From contig CAUVWZ020000002.1 in NCBI GenBank assembly GCA_963555835.3, positions 682,001 through 746,000 of the forward strand: DNA of 64,000 nt, given 5' to 3'. How positions within the stretch are numbered: the stretch's first letter is position 1; each line of letters starts with the position of its first letter. The notes under the pieces were generated by a model, which had not been told where the DNA came from, ran no database searches, and worked only from the letters and a program-made list of their open reading frames with translations. The stretch is from JAPUME01 sp027294185 (lineage in GTDB: Bacteria; Acidobacteriota; Terriglobia; UBA7540; JAPUME01). Both the position numbers and the translations under genes were made by a program. This document shows positions 51,193 through 60,660 of the stretch, in pieces.

Positions 51193-53015
51193 GGACCGGC
51201 GGAAGACGACGTCGTCCCTTCGAGCAACCCTTGCCGCAGGGCCAACTGCTCAGGCGCTGGATTCTCGATTTCCTTGATCGAATACAGGGTCCGCTCGACC
51301 GGGTTCAGGGTAAATTGCAGGACCCGGATTCTCCCCCCACGCCGCACCCGCAGGCGGACGTTTTGGCGCGGGCGAAGGGTCCGCAGCTCCCGCCTCCGCC
51401 AGTTTTCATAGGGGCTGCCGTTCAGCGCAACCGCTTCTTCCCCGCCCCGCAATCCGGCCTTCCAGGCGGGAGAGCCGCGAGTGACCTCCGCCACAACGTA
51501 GGGCCCATCAAAATTCCTGACCGCCACGAAACCGAGGTCGCCGGCCTGGGTGGCGCTCCTCTCCATGCGCAGCCCCGCCTTCCCCAGCAGCTCATCATAG
51601 GGCAAAGGGTCGACGCCGGAAACGTAGCGCTCGAAAAAGTCCTCAAAAGTGGTGCCGGCAACCTGTTCGATGACGCGCCGCAACTCGCTTGTCTCATCAA
51701 ACCCGCGCCCGGTCTTGCCGAATTCGCGGTTCAGAGCACGCATGACGTCATCCAGGCTGCGCCGGTTCCCGGTGGCGTCGCGGATGGCAATATCGAGCAG
51801 GTGCCCCACGACCTGCCCCTTGGCATAATAGGGCACGCTGCGCCGGGGCAGTCGATACTCCGGGTACTTGTCAAGCCAGGTGCTCAGGCTCGAATCCCTC
51901 AACGACTGATAGCGGACGGCAGGGCGCGCTTCGTACTCTTCAATGGTCTGCGCCAGGCGGCGATAAAACCTCGAGGAGGAAATCAGTCCGGTGCGGACCA
52001 GGGTGTAGTTGGCATAGGTGCTGGACAGGCCCTCGGTGAACCAGAGGGCGTCGGTGTAGCACTCCTTCGAATAGTCGGGAGGATTCAGCGCTCGGGGCGC
52101 AATCCGCTTGGCGTTCCAGAGATGAAAAAACTCGTGAGCGATCAGCGAAGCGGCTCCCTCGCGGTTGGTGCTTAACGAACCCGAGGCTAGGCGCATGGCC
52201 GACGAGTTACGATGCTCCATGCCTCCGCCTCCCCGCCGCCAGAAATGGAAAAAGAAGGTGTAGGTGGAAAACGGGACATCTTCCATCAGGCTCGTCTCGT
52301 AGTCGGTAATCTTACCCACCAGGTCCAGAAGTCCCCTGCGCGAGACCCCGTCTCCGCCGTTCGCAACGATGAGGCGATAGAGCGCTCCCTTCTGACGGTA
52401 GCTGTATTCGCTGAACTTTCCCAGCTCCACGGGGCTGTCAACCAGCTCGATGTAGCTTGAAGCCGGAAACTCATTCCCCTCACTCTCCTCAAGAGGCATG
52501 GCCGCCTTCCAACCGGGGGGGAGATTGAATTTCACCGTCGCCGGCCGGCTGCGCTGGCCGGACAGGGAAAACAGGATCATGGCCAGATTCAGGAATCCGC
52601 GCTCATGGTCCACACCGCTCGAAAAGACGCCATCTCCATCGGCGTAAAACCGGTAGCGGACGGAGAGCTCCGCACAGTCCCCTCCCTCCACGCGCCAGGT
52701 CTGCTTGTCGAGTTGGTCCAGGCGGCGCGACTCCGTGCCACAGGTTGCCCGCAGGCTGCGAACATGCTGAACGAAATCCCGAATCTGGTAGGTGCCGTAC
52801 CAAGCGGGAAACTGAATGGTTGTGCCCCCTGTGGCCTCTTTCAGGGTCATTGTGACGTCAATCAGGTGACTCGCCGGCTCACGAATCTCCAAAAGATAGT
52901 GCACCGCCTCGGAGTCGGGACCCTGAGCCCGCCCGGGCACGACCGCAGCCAACAAGAACGTGACAAGAAACAGCCGGCGAGATAAACACAGCGGGCGAGA
53001 TGAACAAGGTTGCAT
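51189..53015 (-). CDS. M61 family glycyl aminopeptidase-like protein with PDZ domain
   Basis: A 608-residue secreted metalloprotease. A signal peptide (LFLVTFLLAAVVPGRAQ) leads into a beta-rich N-terminal domain. The zinc motif HEFFHLW (HExxH) has its downstream Glu in WFTEGLSSTYAN. The C-terminal PDZ domain includes LGFVAVRNFDGPYVVAEVTRGSPAWKAGLRGGEEAVALNG. M61 enzymes release N-terminal Gly or Ala from peptides. It is coupled with plsC downstream. Activity and substrates in this host are inferred from the family. Confidence 0.9.
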   Translation of the reverse strand: MQPCSSRPLCLSRRLFLVTFLLAAVVPGRAQGPDSEAVHYLLEIREPASHLIDVTMTLKEATGGTTIQFPAWYGTYQIRDFVQHVRSLRATCGTESRRLDQLDKQTWRVEGGDCAELSVRYRFYADGDGVFSSGVDHERGFLNLAMILFSLSGQRSRPATVKFNLPPGWKAAMPLEESEGNEFPASSYIELVDSPVELGKFSEYSYRQKGALYRLIVANGGDGVSRRGLLDLVGKITDYETSLMEDVPFSTYTFFFHFWRRGGGGMEHRNSSAMRLASGSLSTNREGAASLIAHEFFHLWNAKRIAPRALNPPDYSKECYTDALWFTEGLSSTYANYTLVRTGLISSSRFYRRLAQTIEEYEARPAVRYQSLRDSSLSTWLDKYPEYRLPRRSVPYYAKGQVVGHLLDIAIRDATGNRRSLDDVMRALNREFGKTGRGFDETSELRRVIEQVAGTTFEDFFERYVSGVDPLPYDELLGKAGLRMERSATQAGDLGFVAVRNFDGPYVVAEVTRGSPAWKAGLRGGEEAVALNGSPYENWRRRELRTLRPRQNVRLRVRRGGRIRVLQFTLNPVERTLYSIKEIENPAPEQLALRQGLLEGTTSSSAGP

Positions 53016-53061
53016 TTTATGATTCGTCCAAAGTTCGGATCATTTCAAAGCCGACAGTATT

Positions 53062-54537
53062 TCAAGGCTGGGATTTTTCCAAAGGGGAATGTTCTCGTGA
53101 GGCCGCCTTCCCCCGCCGACCTCGAAGGGCCTGAAGAAAGAGTTCATGAATGGCGTCGAATCCCCCGTTCGACATTACCACTACCACGTCACCGGGTTCT
53201 AACCTGGGAACCGCATAAACCACAATCTCCCGCGCACCGGAAAACTGGTCCGCTCCCTTGCCCTGCCGCCGCAAGGATTCTACTAGCGCGGCCAAATCGA
53301 GGCGGTCATCGGCCTCCAGAGCGTCTATGCGATGGATGGGGGCGAACAGGACTTGATCTGCCCCCTGAAAGGACTGCTCCAGCTCCTTCTGGAAAAATTT
53401 TCGCCGCAAGGTGTTCGAGCGCGGCTCGACGACGGCCCACACGCGCCCCTTCGGGTAGCGTGCCCGCACCGCCTGTAACGTAGCGGCGATGGCCGTGGGG
53501 TGATGCGCGAAATCGTCAACCACCGTCACGCCTGCCGCAATTCCTCGTACTTGCTGGCGACGGCTGATGCCCCGGAAGCTCCGGAGCCCCTCGCGGAGGG
53601 CCTCAACCGAGAGACCCGCGCCCAGCGCGATTGCCGTCGCCGCGACCGCGTTGGCCACATTGAAATCGCCCGCCATCGGAAGCGAAAACTCTCCCAGGCT
53701 TTTCCCATCGTGCGCCAATTCGTAGCGGGTTCCCTCGGCCGTGGTACGCAGCCCGGTTGCGCGCCAGGAAACTCCATCCTTAAGACCGAAGAATTCCACC
53801 CGACAAAAGGCTCCGGCCACGCAGTCACGCACACTGGCGCTTTCTCCGGCCGCAATTATTCTTCCCGAGCGCGGCACCAGATTCACCAGTCGCTTGAATG
53901 CCGTCAGAATCGAGTCGAGATCGGGGTAAATGTCCGCGTGGTCGTACTCGACCGGATTCAAAATCAACTGCTGCGGCAGGTAGTGAACGAACTTGGGCCC
54001 TTTATCGAAAAACGCCGAGTCGTACTCGTCCCCCTCGATCACGAAAAAGCGGCCCTGTCTCAATTGGAAGCTGCTCTCAAAATTCGCGGCGATTCCCCCG
54101 ATCAGGAAACTTGGCTCGGCGCCCGCGCTTTCCAGCAGCCAGGCAAGAATCGACGCCGTGGTCGTCTTGCCGTGCGTGCCGGCGACGACGATGGTCTCGG
54201 TTCCGCGCAGGAACCATTCCTTGACGACCTCAGGCAGCGAGGCGTAGAGGAGCTTGCGGTCAAGCACCGCCTCGACTTCCGGGTTGCCGCGCGAAAGTGC
54301 GTTGCCGATGACCACCAGGTCGGGCTGCGGTTCGAGGTTCGCCTCCGCGTAGCCCTGCGTGACGGGAATATCCAATTGTGCCAGGAGGTCCGACATCGGC
54401 GGGTAGACGTTCACGTCCGACCCCCTCACACGGAAGCCGCGTTCCTTCAGCATCCCGGCGAGCGTTGCCATGCCGGTGCCGCAGATGCCGACCAGGTGAA
54501 TCTTCTTGATCGCTTTTGTGTCGGGCCCAGGAAGCAT
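53062..54537 (-). CDS. mpl: UDP-N-acetylmuramate:L-alanyl-gamma-D-glutamyl-meso-diaminopimelate ligase
   Basis: A 491-residue Mur-ligase-fold enzyme that reattaches the recycled tripeptide to UDP-MurNAc. The N-terminal motif HLVGICGTGMATLAGMLKERG is MurC-like; the P-loop is AGTHGKTTTASILAWLL, and the central FVIEGDEYDSAFFDKGPKF is the Mpl-specific form of the MurC block. DDFAHHPTAI and EPRSNTLRR mark the C-terminal domain. This wording separates Mpl from MurC. It is next to ldcA, another recycling gene. Confidence 0.92.
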   Translation of the reverse strand: MLPGPDTKAIKKIHLVGICGTGMATLAGMLKERGFRVRGSDVNVYPPMSDLLAQLDIPVTQGYAEANLEPQPDLVVIGNALSRGNPEVEAVLDRKLLYASLPEVVKEWFLRGTETIVVAGTHGKTTTASILAWLLESAGAEPSFLIGGIAANFESSFQLRQGRFFVIEGDEYDSAFFDKGPKFVHYLPQQLILNPVEYDHADIYPDLDSILTAFKRLVNLVPRSGRIIAAGESASVRDCVAGAFCRVEFFGLKDGVSWRATGLRTTAEGTRYELAHDGKSLGEFSLPMAGDFNVANAVAATAIALGAGLSVEALREGLRSFRGISRRQQVRGIAAGVTVVDDFAHHPTAIAATLQAVRARYPKGRVWAVVEPRSNTLRRKFFQKELEQSFQGADQVLFAPIHRIDALEADDRLDLAALVESLRRQGKGADQFSGAREIVVYAVPRLEPGDVVVVMSNGGFDAIHELFLQALRGRRGKAASREHSPLEKSQP

Positions 54538-54623
54538 AATAGTTGAAGAGTAATCAGTAATCAGTAATCAGTTGCCGGGTATCAGTTCGCCCTTAAATAG
54601 TTCAGGTCGTATACCTCGTTCAG

Positions 54624-55556
54624 CTAGACCGTCGCCGCTTCCAGAACCGTGAGCCTCGAGGTGCGGGTCGCCTCGAGCCGCGCACGGACGCCCAACGGCA
54701 GGGTCAGCGTCCCGGCGCTCGCGTGGCCGAAAGGAACGCCGTAGGCGATGGGGCCTTTGAAGTCGCCGAGGACGTCGGCAATTACCTCGGTCAGCTCATA
54801 GCCCTGGTCGAACTTCTGATCGGAGTCCTGCACGCAGCCCGGCATTTGGCCGAAGACGATGCCGCGCACCTCATCCAGCTTCCCTGCCCGTACGAGTTGC
54901 AAAAGCATGCGGTCCACCTGATAGGGCTTGGCGTTGATGTCTTCGACCAGCAGCAACGCGCCGCGCGTGTCCGGCTCATCGGGCGTGCCGAGCGTGGCGA
55001 CGATGAGCGAGAGACATCCGCCGAGCAGGATCCCTTCTGCGGTTCCCTGGCGCAGCACCGTACCGCCCTCGTAGGCTACCCAGTTTGACTTTCCCTCGAG
55101 CGAAGCGCGGAGCGAGGCTTCGTCGTATGCCTCCGGCCCGCGGGCAAACTCCTGCGCCACCATGGGGCCGTAAAACGTGACCCAGCCGAAATGCTTGAGC
55201 AGGTGGAGATGAACGATGGTGAGGTCGCTCGCCCCGAGGATAATCTTGGGCTGGAGATTCCCTTTTGTCAGCTTCCCCGTCAGATATCCGGAACCGTACC
55301 CGCCGCGCGCTGCAAAGACAGCTTTTGTGTTAGGGTCGGCCAGCGCCCGTTGAAATTCCTGAATGCGCCGCTCGTGGCGGCCGGCAAAATACTTCTCAGC
55401 GGCAAACAGGCCGTCCGAGTAGCTCGCCTTGTAACCCAGCCGCTCGAGTTCCTTCACCCCGCGCAGGAAACTCTCCCGGTTCACAGGACTTGCGGGGGCA
55501 ACGAGGCCAAGAGTGCTTTCAGAAGAAAGGTGCGGAGGCTTGGAAAGTCCATTCAT
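54624..55556 (-). CDS. ldcA: LD-carboxypeptidase (S66 family)
   Basis: A 310-residue cytoplasmic serine peptidase that removes the terminal D-Ala from recycled murein tetrapeptide. The nucleophile Ser is in IILGASDLT, Glu in LLVEDINAKPYQVDRML and His in GVPFGHASAGTLTLPLG, the S66 triad. The N-terminal LGLVAPASPVNRESFLRGVKELERLGY fits LdcA. With mpl downstream it forms a peptidoglycan recycling pair, since Mpl uses the tripeptide LdcA makes. A TAATCAG triplet repeat (54551-54571) lies between them. Confidence 0.93.
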   Translation of the reverse strand: MNGLSKPPHLSSESTLGLVAPASPVNRESFLRGVKELERLGYKASYSDGLFAAEKYFAGRHERRIQEFQRALADPNTKAVFAARGGYGSGYLTGKLTKGNLQPKIILGASDLTIVHLHLLKHFGWVTFYGPMVAQEFARGPEAYDEASLRASLEGKSNWVAYEGGTVLRQGTAEGILLGGCLSLIVATLGTPDEPDTRGALLLVEDINAKPYQVDRMLLQLVRAGKLDEVRGIVFGQMPGCVQDSDQKFDQGYELTEVIADVLGDFKGPIAYGVPFGHASAGTLTLPLGVRARLEATRTSRLTVLEAATV

Positions 55557-55655
55557 TTAGGTAGCTGAAAATTACATTTCTGTCTGAAGCATCATTACGA
55601 AGAACACCACCAAACGGGTTGCATCCACCCTTCACGGCCCCTAATATAACATCTT

Positions 55656-56600
55656 ATGGAGACCGAACAAGGGCGCAAGCTTTACAAGGCCGACCTGCAC
55701 ATGCACTCGCGCCATTCCGGCATGGCGAAGCACCTGAAGTTCCTCCGCTGCCGTGACTGCTACTCGAAGCCCATCGACGTTTACCGCACCGCCAAGCGGC
55801 GCGGCATGGATCTGGTGACCATCACCGACCATGACTCGATCGACGGCTGCCTGGAATTATTGGATCAGACGGGGCCGCTCGACGACTTCGTCATCGCCGA
55901 GGAAGTCTCGACCTGGTTTCCCGAGTTCCGCCATGCCATCCACATCGGCGTTTATGACATCACCGAGGAGCATCACCGGGAATTCCAGAAGCTGCGGAAG
56001 AACGGAAACGAGCTCGTCGCCTATCTGAAGCAGCAGAAACTTCTTTACGTCCTGAACCACTTCTTCCACGACTTCGCGCATACCGAGTACCTGCGCGACT
56101 ACATCCGCCAGATGGCCACGCTGTTCAAGATTTTCGAGGTCCGGAACGGCTCGCAGCAGCGCGAGCACAGCGAATTCATCCAGGTGCTGCTCAAGAAGTT
56201 TTGCGACAACCCGCAGGGTTGCGGCCGGGTGGCCGGAAGCGACGCCCATACGCTGCGGCGCATCGGGCGCACTTATACCGCGAGCTATGCGCGCAACCGC
56301 GAGGAGTTCCTGCGCGACATCCGCGAGGGCCGCACGCAGGTCTTCGGCGCGCACTCGAACCACATCTCGCTCGCCGCCGATATCTACGGCGTCGTACTGC
56401 GCTACTACCCGGCGCTGTATCTACCCAATCGAGACGAGTTTCCTCTGATGATTCGCCTCAAAAACATGTTTCTGACCCTGTTCACGCCGCCCTTCCTGAT
56501 CACACCCTATGTGATCGCCGTGCGTCACAGCCACATCGAGCGAAGCCGAATCAGCCGCTACTCCGCGCTTTTCCAGGCCGAGGCAGAGAATCCCGCCTGA
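55656..56600 (+). CDS. PHP-domain metal-dependent phosphoesterase
   Basis: A 314-residue protein with PHP motifs: ADLHMHSRHSG (metal ligands HxH), TITDHDSIDG, AEEVSTWF, and HIGVYD. The later VAGSDAHTLRRIG closes the trinuclear site. It resembles the TrpH/YciV group of phosphoesterases or exonucleases but has an insertion between 30 and 45 with Cys residues (FLRCRDCYSKPIDVYRTAKRR), and a C-terminal tail with one hydrophobic stretch (MFLTLFTPPFLITPYVIAV). The substrate is unknown. It is divergent from ldcA. Confidence 0.85.
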   Translation: METEQGRKLYKADLHMHSRHSGMAKHLKFLRCRDCYSKPIDVYRTAKRRGMDLVTITDHDSIDGCLELLDQTGPLDDFVIAEEVSTWFPEFRHAIHIGVYDITEEHHREFQKLRKNGNELVAYLKQQKLLYVLNHFFHDFAHTEYLRDYIRQMATLFKIFEVRNGSQQREHSEFIQVLLKKFCDNPQGCGRVAGSDAHTLRRIGRTYTASYARNREEFLRDIREGRTQVFGAHSNHISLAADIYGVVLRYYPALYLPNRDEFPLMIRLKNMFLTLFTPPFLITPYVIAVRHSHIERSRISRYSALFQAEAENPA

Positions 56601-56635
56601 GCAGTACGCTTCCTTATTGAAATTGAAATTGTCGG

Positions 56636-57493
56636 CTAGAGAGTGTAGGTCCCGCGAGCGATCAGCTCCACCGGGCCGGTGAGGAAGACCGAGCCGTTTT
56701 CCGGCCAGGAGACCTGCATGGCCCCGGCAACGGTCGTAACGCGCACTTCGCGCTCGGTGAGGCCGTTCAGAATGGATGCCACCGCCGCCGCGCAGGAACC
56801 CGAACCCGAAGAGAGCGTCATACCCACGCCGCGCTCCCAGAAGCGGACCCGGATTTCCTTCTTCGAGACCACCTTGACGAACTCGACGTTCGTGCCGTTC
56901 GGGAAGTGCGAGCTCTCTTCGATCTCCGCGCCCAGGCTCGCCCAGTCGATGTAGGCGAATTCGGCCACGAACACCGAGCAGTGTGGATTGCCCATCGAGG
57001 TCACCGTCACCGGCAGCACGCCTCGATGAGTATTGAGGAGGAATCCGAGCACGGGTGCCCTGACACGCACGCCGGCCTTGAAGGGAATCTTTTTGGGGTC
57101 GAGCACGGGCTTGCCCATGTCGACTCGGAAGACCCAGTGGCGGGAGGAAACTTCGAGCAACACCACCTCGCGAACGCCGGCTTTGGTCTTGAGGAAGATG
57201 GGTTTTCGCGCCGCCCGGCGCATCCGTCTTAAAAGGTATGCGGCGACGATGCGGAGACCGTTTCCGGAGATCTCCGCCTCATTGCCGTCAGCGTTGATGA
57301 CGCGGACCGGAAATCGCCCCTGCCGGTCGGGGCGCTCGGCCACCACCAGCAGGCCGTCGGCGCCGATGCCCATGCGGCGGTCACAGATCTTCCGCGCCAG
57401 CGCGCGCCAGCTCTTGCGCCGCCCCTGCGTCTCTACGACGATGAAGTCGTTCCCCACGGCTTGATATTTTGCGAATGGTATCTGCTTGACCAC
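56636..57493 (-). CDS. dapF: Diaminopimelate epimerase-fold protein with both catalytic cysteines replaced by serine
   Basis: A 285-residue protein. GTG 57493 is chosen because GAGGT lies nine bases upstream. The DapF fold is clear: FAKYQAVGNDFIVVE, MGIGADGLLVV, VINADGNEAEISGNGLR, TSMGNPHCSVFV, and ERGVGMTLSSGSGSCAAAVAS. Compared with E. coli DapF, the first catalytic Cys (in QCGNGAR) is Ser76 and the second (in ACGSGAC) is Ser in SSGSGS, and the substrate-contacting Glu in GAGET is Met. Either this subgroup works differently or the protein is not a DAP epimerase. The gene follows mtnP by 21 bases. Confidence 0.8.
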   Translation of the reverse strand: MVKQIPFAKYQAVGNDFIVVETQGRRKSWRALARKICDRRMGIGADGLLVVAERPDRQGRFPVRVINADGNEAEISGNGLRIVAAYLLRRMRRAARKPIFLKTKAGVREVVLLEVSSRHWVFRVDMGKPVLDPKKIPFKAGVRVRAPVLGFLLNTHRGVLPVTVTSMGNPHCSVFVAEFAYIDWASLGAEIEESSHFPNGTNVEFVKVVSKKEIRVRFWERGVGMTLSSGSGSCAAAVASILNGLTEREVRVTTVAGAMQVSWPENGSVFLTGPVELIARGTYTL

Positions 57494-57514
57494 GATCAAA
57501 ACCGACCTCAAGAA

Positions 57515-58378
57515 TCAGCGAACGTATTTCCCAATCAGGAGTTTGAACTTCTTTTTGGCCCTGGCCGGGATGGCTTTGCGGTCGGTCAGAATGGCATGTT
57601 TCAGGGCCGAGCCGCACTTGCAGCCTCTCGCAGCCGGAAGCCGCCTCACCGCTTCGCGAAGAATCCTCTGCGCGTTATCCGCATTTTGCATGAGAACGGA
57701 GATCACCTGCTCGACGGTAACGGCATCGTGCCCCGGATGCCAGCAGTCGTAGTCTGTGACCATGGCCAGGGTGACGTAACAGATTTCCGCCTCCCGTGCG
57801 AGTTTCGCTTCCTGCAGGTTCGTCATACCGATAATGTCCATTCCCCAGGAGCGGTAGAGATGCGATTCGGCCTTGGTGGAGAATGCCGGGCCTTCCATGC
57901 AGAGGTAGGTTCCCCCGTAGTGAAACGGAACCTCCGCCGCCCGGCAGGAAGCCGCCAGGGTATCCGCCATGTCGGCGCAAATGGGATCCGAGAAACCCAC
58001 GTGCGCCACCACACCGTCTCCAAAGAAGGTGGAGATGCGCCCGCGCGTGCGGTCGACGAACTGCAGGGGAAGCGCCATGTCGCCCGGCTTCAGTTCTTCC
58101 TTGAGGGAGCCGACGGCGCTGACGGAGATTATTCTCTCGACCCCAAGAGCCTTGAAGCCGTAAATGTTGGCCCGGAAATTGAGCTCCGAGGGGAGGGTGC
58201 GGTGGCCCTTGCCGTGACGCGCCAGGAAGGCGACCTTGCGGCCTTCCAGTTCTCCCAGGGTGTAAGGGTCCGAGGGGCGGCCGAAGGGCGTCGGCACTCT
58301 CACTGGTTTGGCTTTCTTGAGGGCTTCCATCTTGTAGAGCCCGCTGCCGCCGATAATGCCGATTTCTGCTCGCCTCAT
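57515..58378 (-). CDS. mtnP: 5'-methylthioadenosine phosphorylase
   Basis: A 287-residue purine nucleoside phosphorylase of the MTAP type, which cleaves methylthioadenosine to adenine and methylthioribose-1-phosphate for methionine salvage. Visible blocks are GIIGGSGLY, PFGRPSDPYTLGEL, ARHGKGH, CMEGPAFSTKAES and GMTNLQEAKLAREAEI. ATG 58378 has GGAAGAG upstream; a longer frame adds unrelated residues. A CxxC-like pair (ARGCKCG) near residue 255 is seen in bacterial and archaeal homologues. The gene starts a short run with dapF. Confidence 0.93.
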   Translation of the reverse strand: MRRAEIGIIGGSGLYKMEALKKAKPVRVPTPFGRPSDPYTLGELEGRKVAFLARHGKGHRTLPSELNFRANIYGFKALGVERIISVSAVGSLKEELKPGDMALPLQFVDRTRGRISTFFGDGVVAHVGFSDPICADMADTLAASCRAAEVPFHYGGTYLCMEGPAFSTKAESHLYRSWGMDIIGMTNLQEAKLAREAEICYVTLAMVTDYDCWHPGHDAVTVEQVISVLMQNADNAQRILREAVRRLPAARGCKCGSALKHAILTDRKAIPARAKKKFKLLIGKYVR

Positions 58379-58397
58379 TCTGCTCTTCCTTATAGGG

Positions 58398-59231
58398 TTA
58401 AATTTGCACCGGTTCCACTTCCATGTTCCGGCCACCGTCTCGCAATCGTACCAACGGCGTTTGGGTCTCATGCACGAAGATCACGAGCGTCCTCCGCCGC
58501 GCCAGCTCCGGCAGAACGCGCTTCTTGTTTTCGAGCGTCTCCATCGGGTAGGTGTCCAGGGCCGGAATCCAGACGTAAGGGATGTTCGCCGCCGTAGGCG
58601 AAAGGTCGGAAATGAAGAGCGCCTCCTGCCCTTTGGAAGTAATCCATACCCCCTGCAGGTGGCGCGTGTGGCCTGAGAAGACCTCCACCCGGATGCCGGG
58701 AATGATTTCCTGCCCGCCCTCGAGCAGTGTAACCCGGTCACGGACGCCGAGAAAATAGTCCTTCTTGTAGCTGGCGCGGTCGCGGTCACTCGGGGCCAGG
58801 GCGTGCTCCCACTCCCCCTTCTGAACGTAGTAGCGGGCGCGGGGAAAAGTGGGAACCAGATCGCCGTTTTCCCCCGGCATCAGGTTCCAGCCGCAGTGGT
58901 CGAAGTGAAGGTGCGTGTTGATCACTACATCAACCTCCTCCGGCGCGACTCCACATTTTTCCAAATCCTTCAGCAGGTCGGTGGGCTTCTGAACGTCATA
59001 TATCCCCACGGATTTTTCATCCATTCGGTTCCCAATGCCGGTTTCGATCAACACGGTATGATCCCCGGTCCGCACCAGAAGGGAGTTCAGGGCCAACCGA
59101 ATGCGGTTCAACCCGTCGGGCGCGATTTTCTTCTCCCACAGGATGCGGGGAATGACGCCGAATATCTGGCCGCCGTCGAGCGAAAAGAACCCGTCGGAGA
59201 GAAGATTCAGCTCAAAATCACCCAGTTTCAT
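58398..59231 (-). CDS. Metallo-beta-lactamase fold hydrolase
   Basis: A 277-residue MBL-fold protein starting at ATG 59231 after CGGAGA. Zinc ligands: NTHLHFDHCG (HxHxDH), then GHTRHLQG and the later FISDLSPT Asp and VHET-like His. The family includes lactonases, quorum-quenching enzymes and many others; the length and LALNSLLVRTGDHTVLIETGIGN resemble the AttM/AidC-like lactonase group, which is only suggestive. It lies between mtnP and the methylmalonyl-CoA epimerase on one strand. Confidence 0.85.
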   Translation of the reverse strand: MKLGDFELNLLSDGFFSLDGGQIFGVIPRILWEKKIAPDGLNRIRLALNSLLVRTGDHTVLIETGIGNRMDEKSVGIYDVQKPTDLLKDLEKCGVAPEEVDVVINTHLHFDHCGWNLMPGENGDLVPTFPRARYYVQKGEWEHALAPSDRDRASYKKDYFLGVRDRVTLLEGGQEIIPGIRVEVFSGHTRHLQGVWITSKGQEALFISDLSPTAANIPYVWIPALDTYPMETLENKKRVLPELARRRTLVIFVHETQTPLVRLRDGGRNMEVEPVQI

Positions 59232-59255
59232 CGTTCTCCGATCACCTTTCACCAT

Positions 59256-59654
59256 TCAGCTTTCCTCAATCAGTTCCACCAGGACTCCGGAAAAGTTTCC
59301 CGGGTGAACAAAGGCAATCCTCTCGCCGCCCGCGCCGGTGCGGGGCTTCTCATCGATGAGGACCATTCCGGCCTGCTTCATCTCTTCTAATGTTTTTTCC
59401 AGGTCGGGGACGCTCAACGCAATGTGATGAAGACCCGGCCCGTGGCGCTCCAGAAACTTCGCGATAGGCGAGTCCGGCCCCGTCGCTTCCAATAATTCTA
59501 TTTGGCTTTCCCCGGCGGAAAAAAACACCGCCTTGACCTTCTGCTCTTCGACCATCTCTTCGGCGCCCTCCGGGTCCCCGAGCAGCTTCCGGTAAGCGGG
59601 AATCGCCTCCGCCAACGACCGAACGGCTATGGCAATGTGGCGGATTTTCGCCAA
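59256..59654 (-). CDS. mce: Methylmalonyl-CoA epimerase
   Basis: A 132-residue VOC-fold enzyme that interconverts (R)- and (S)-methylmalonyl-CoA. The metal ligands sit in IRHIAIAV, SQIELLEA, GLHHIALSV and GVLVELIE, and the loop PGLHHIA is family-typical. Length matches. MeaB follows upstream at 53 bases, so the pair belongs to propionate/methylmalonyl-CoA metabolism. The mutase itself is not in this window. Confidence 0.92.
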   Translation of the reverse strand: MAKIRHIAIAVRSLAEAIPAYRKLLGDPEGAEEMVEEQKVKAVFFSAGESQIELLEATGPDSPIAKFLERHGPGLHHIALSVPDLEKTLEEMKQAGMVLIDEKPRTGAGGERIAFVHPGNFSGVLVELIEES

Positions 59655-59706
59655 AACATATTCTCCAACTTCTGTGACTCCAGAGCGAGTCCGGCGCGCG
59701 AAAGGC

Positions 59707-60660
59707 TCAATTCAATCCTGCCCGGCGCATCATCTCCTCCACCACGGAATAGGGGTCCTGCTTTCGGGCCACAATGTCTTCGACATAGCCGCTCAGCTCT
59801 TCCGAACTCACACGGCCCTCCATCACGCTTTGAACGAGTCGGCGTTCGAGAAGCTCCACCAGCCGCTTGCGCCAGCGCCGACGCAAACGGGCCTGAGCCA
59901 ACTCCTTTTCCCGGCTGAAGTCCGAAAAATTCCCGATGGCCTGAGCCAGGCGGTCGACACCCTCGCCGGTAGTAGCCACGGTGGAAACGATGGGCGGCGT
60001 CCAGGGGTTCTCGGGGGGCGCGAGTTCGATGAGCGCCGTCACCTCCCGAACCAACCGGTCGGCGCCTTCGTAGTCCGCCTTGTTCACCACGAAAACGTCG
60101 GCAATCTCCATGACCCCCGCCTTGAAGGATTGGATGGAATCGCCGCTTCCCGGCACCAGCAGAAGCAGCGTAACGTCGGCCAGCTCGGCGATCTCCACCT
60201 CGTCCTGTCCCACGCCGACCGTCTCCACCAGAATGATGTCCTTGCCCGCAGCTTCCAGGACGGAAACGGCGTCGAGGGTCGCCGAGGCCAGCCCGCCCAG
60301 CCGTCCCCGGGTAGCCATGCTGCGAATGTAGACGCCTTCGTCGGTCGAAAGCGCGGGCATACGAATCCGGTCGCCCAGAATCGCGCCGCCGGTAAAAGGA
60401 CTGGTCGGGTCGACCGCGATGATCCCCAGCGTCTTTCCCTGCTCACGATAATGAAGGGCCAGCTTGTCGGTCAGCGTGCTCTTTCCCGTGCCCGGGGAGC
60501 CGGTAATGCCGGCGATCAACGCGCCCCCGGTACGCGGGAAAAGGACTTTTAAGAGCGCGTCGCTCGAGGGATCGCCGTTTTCAATCGCGGAGATGGCTTT
60601 GCCGATCGCCCGAGGGTCTCCAGCGAAAATTTTTCCCGCCCAATCCTCAATGGATTCCAT
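59707..60660 (-). CDS. meaB: Methylmalonyl-CoA mutase-associated GTPase (MeaB/ArgK)
   Basis: A 317-residue G3E-type P-loop GTPase that protects and reloads B12-dependent methylmalonyl-CoA mutase. Walker A is AGITGSPGTGKSTLTDKL, followed by VDPTSPFTGGAILGDRIRM, the Walker B ETVGVGQDEVEIAE and the base-recognition VVNKADYEGADR. Length and C-terminal dimerisation helix fit MeaB. It precedes the epimerase on the same strand, confirming the module. Confidence 0.94.
   Translation of the reverse strand: MESIEDWAGKIFAGDPRAIGKAISAIENGDPSSDALLKVLFPRTGGALIAGITGSPGTGKSTLTDKLALHYREQGKTLGIIAVDPTSPFTGGAILGDRIRMPALSTDEGVYIRSMATRGRLGGLASATLDAVSVLEAAGKDIILVETVGVGQDEVEIAELADVTLLLLVPGSGDSIQSFKAGVMEIADVFVVNKADYEGADRLVREVTALIELAPPENPWTPPIVSTVATTGEGVDRLAQAIGNFSDFSREKELAQARLRRRWRKRLVELLERRLVQSVMEGRVSSEELSGYVEDIVARKQDPYSVVEEMMRRAGLN

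Noticed and set aside
54551..54571. Triple TAATCAG repeat as a CRISPR or regulatory array
   Set aside because: Only three 7-base units in a short spacer; no spacers and no recognised site.
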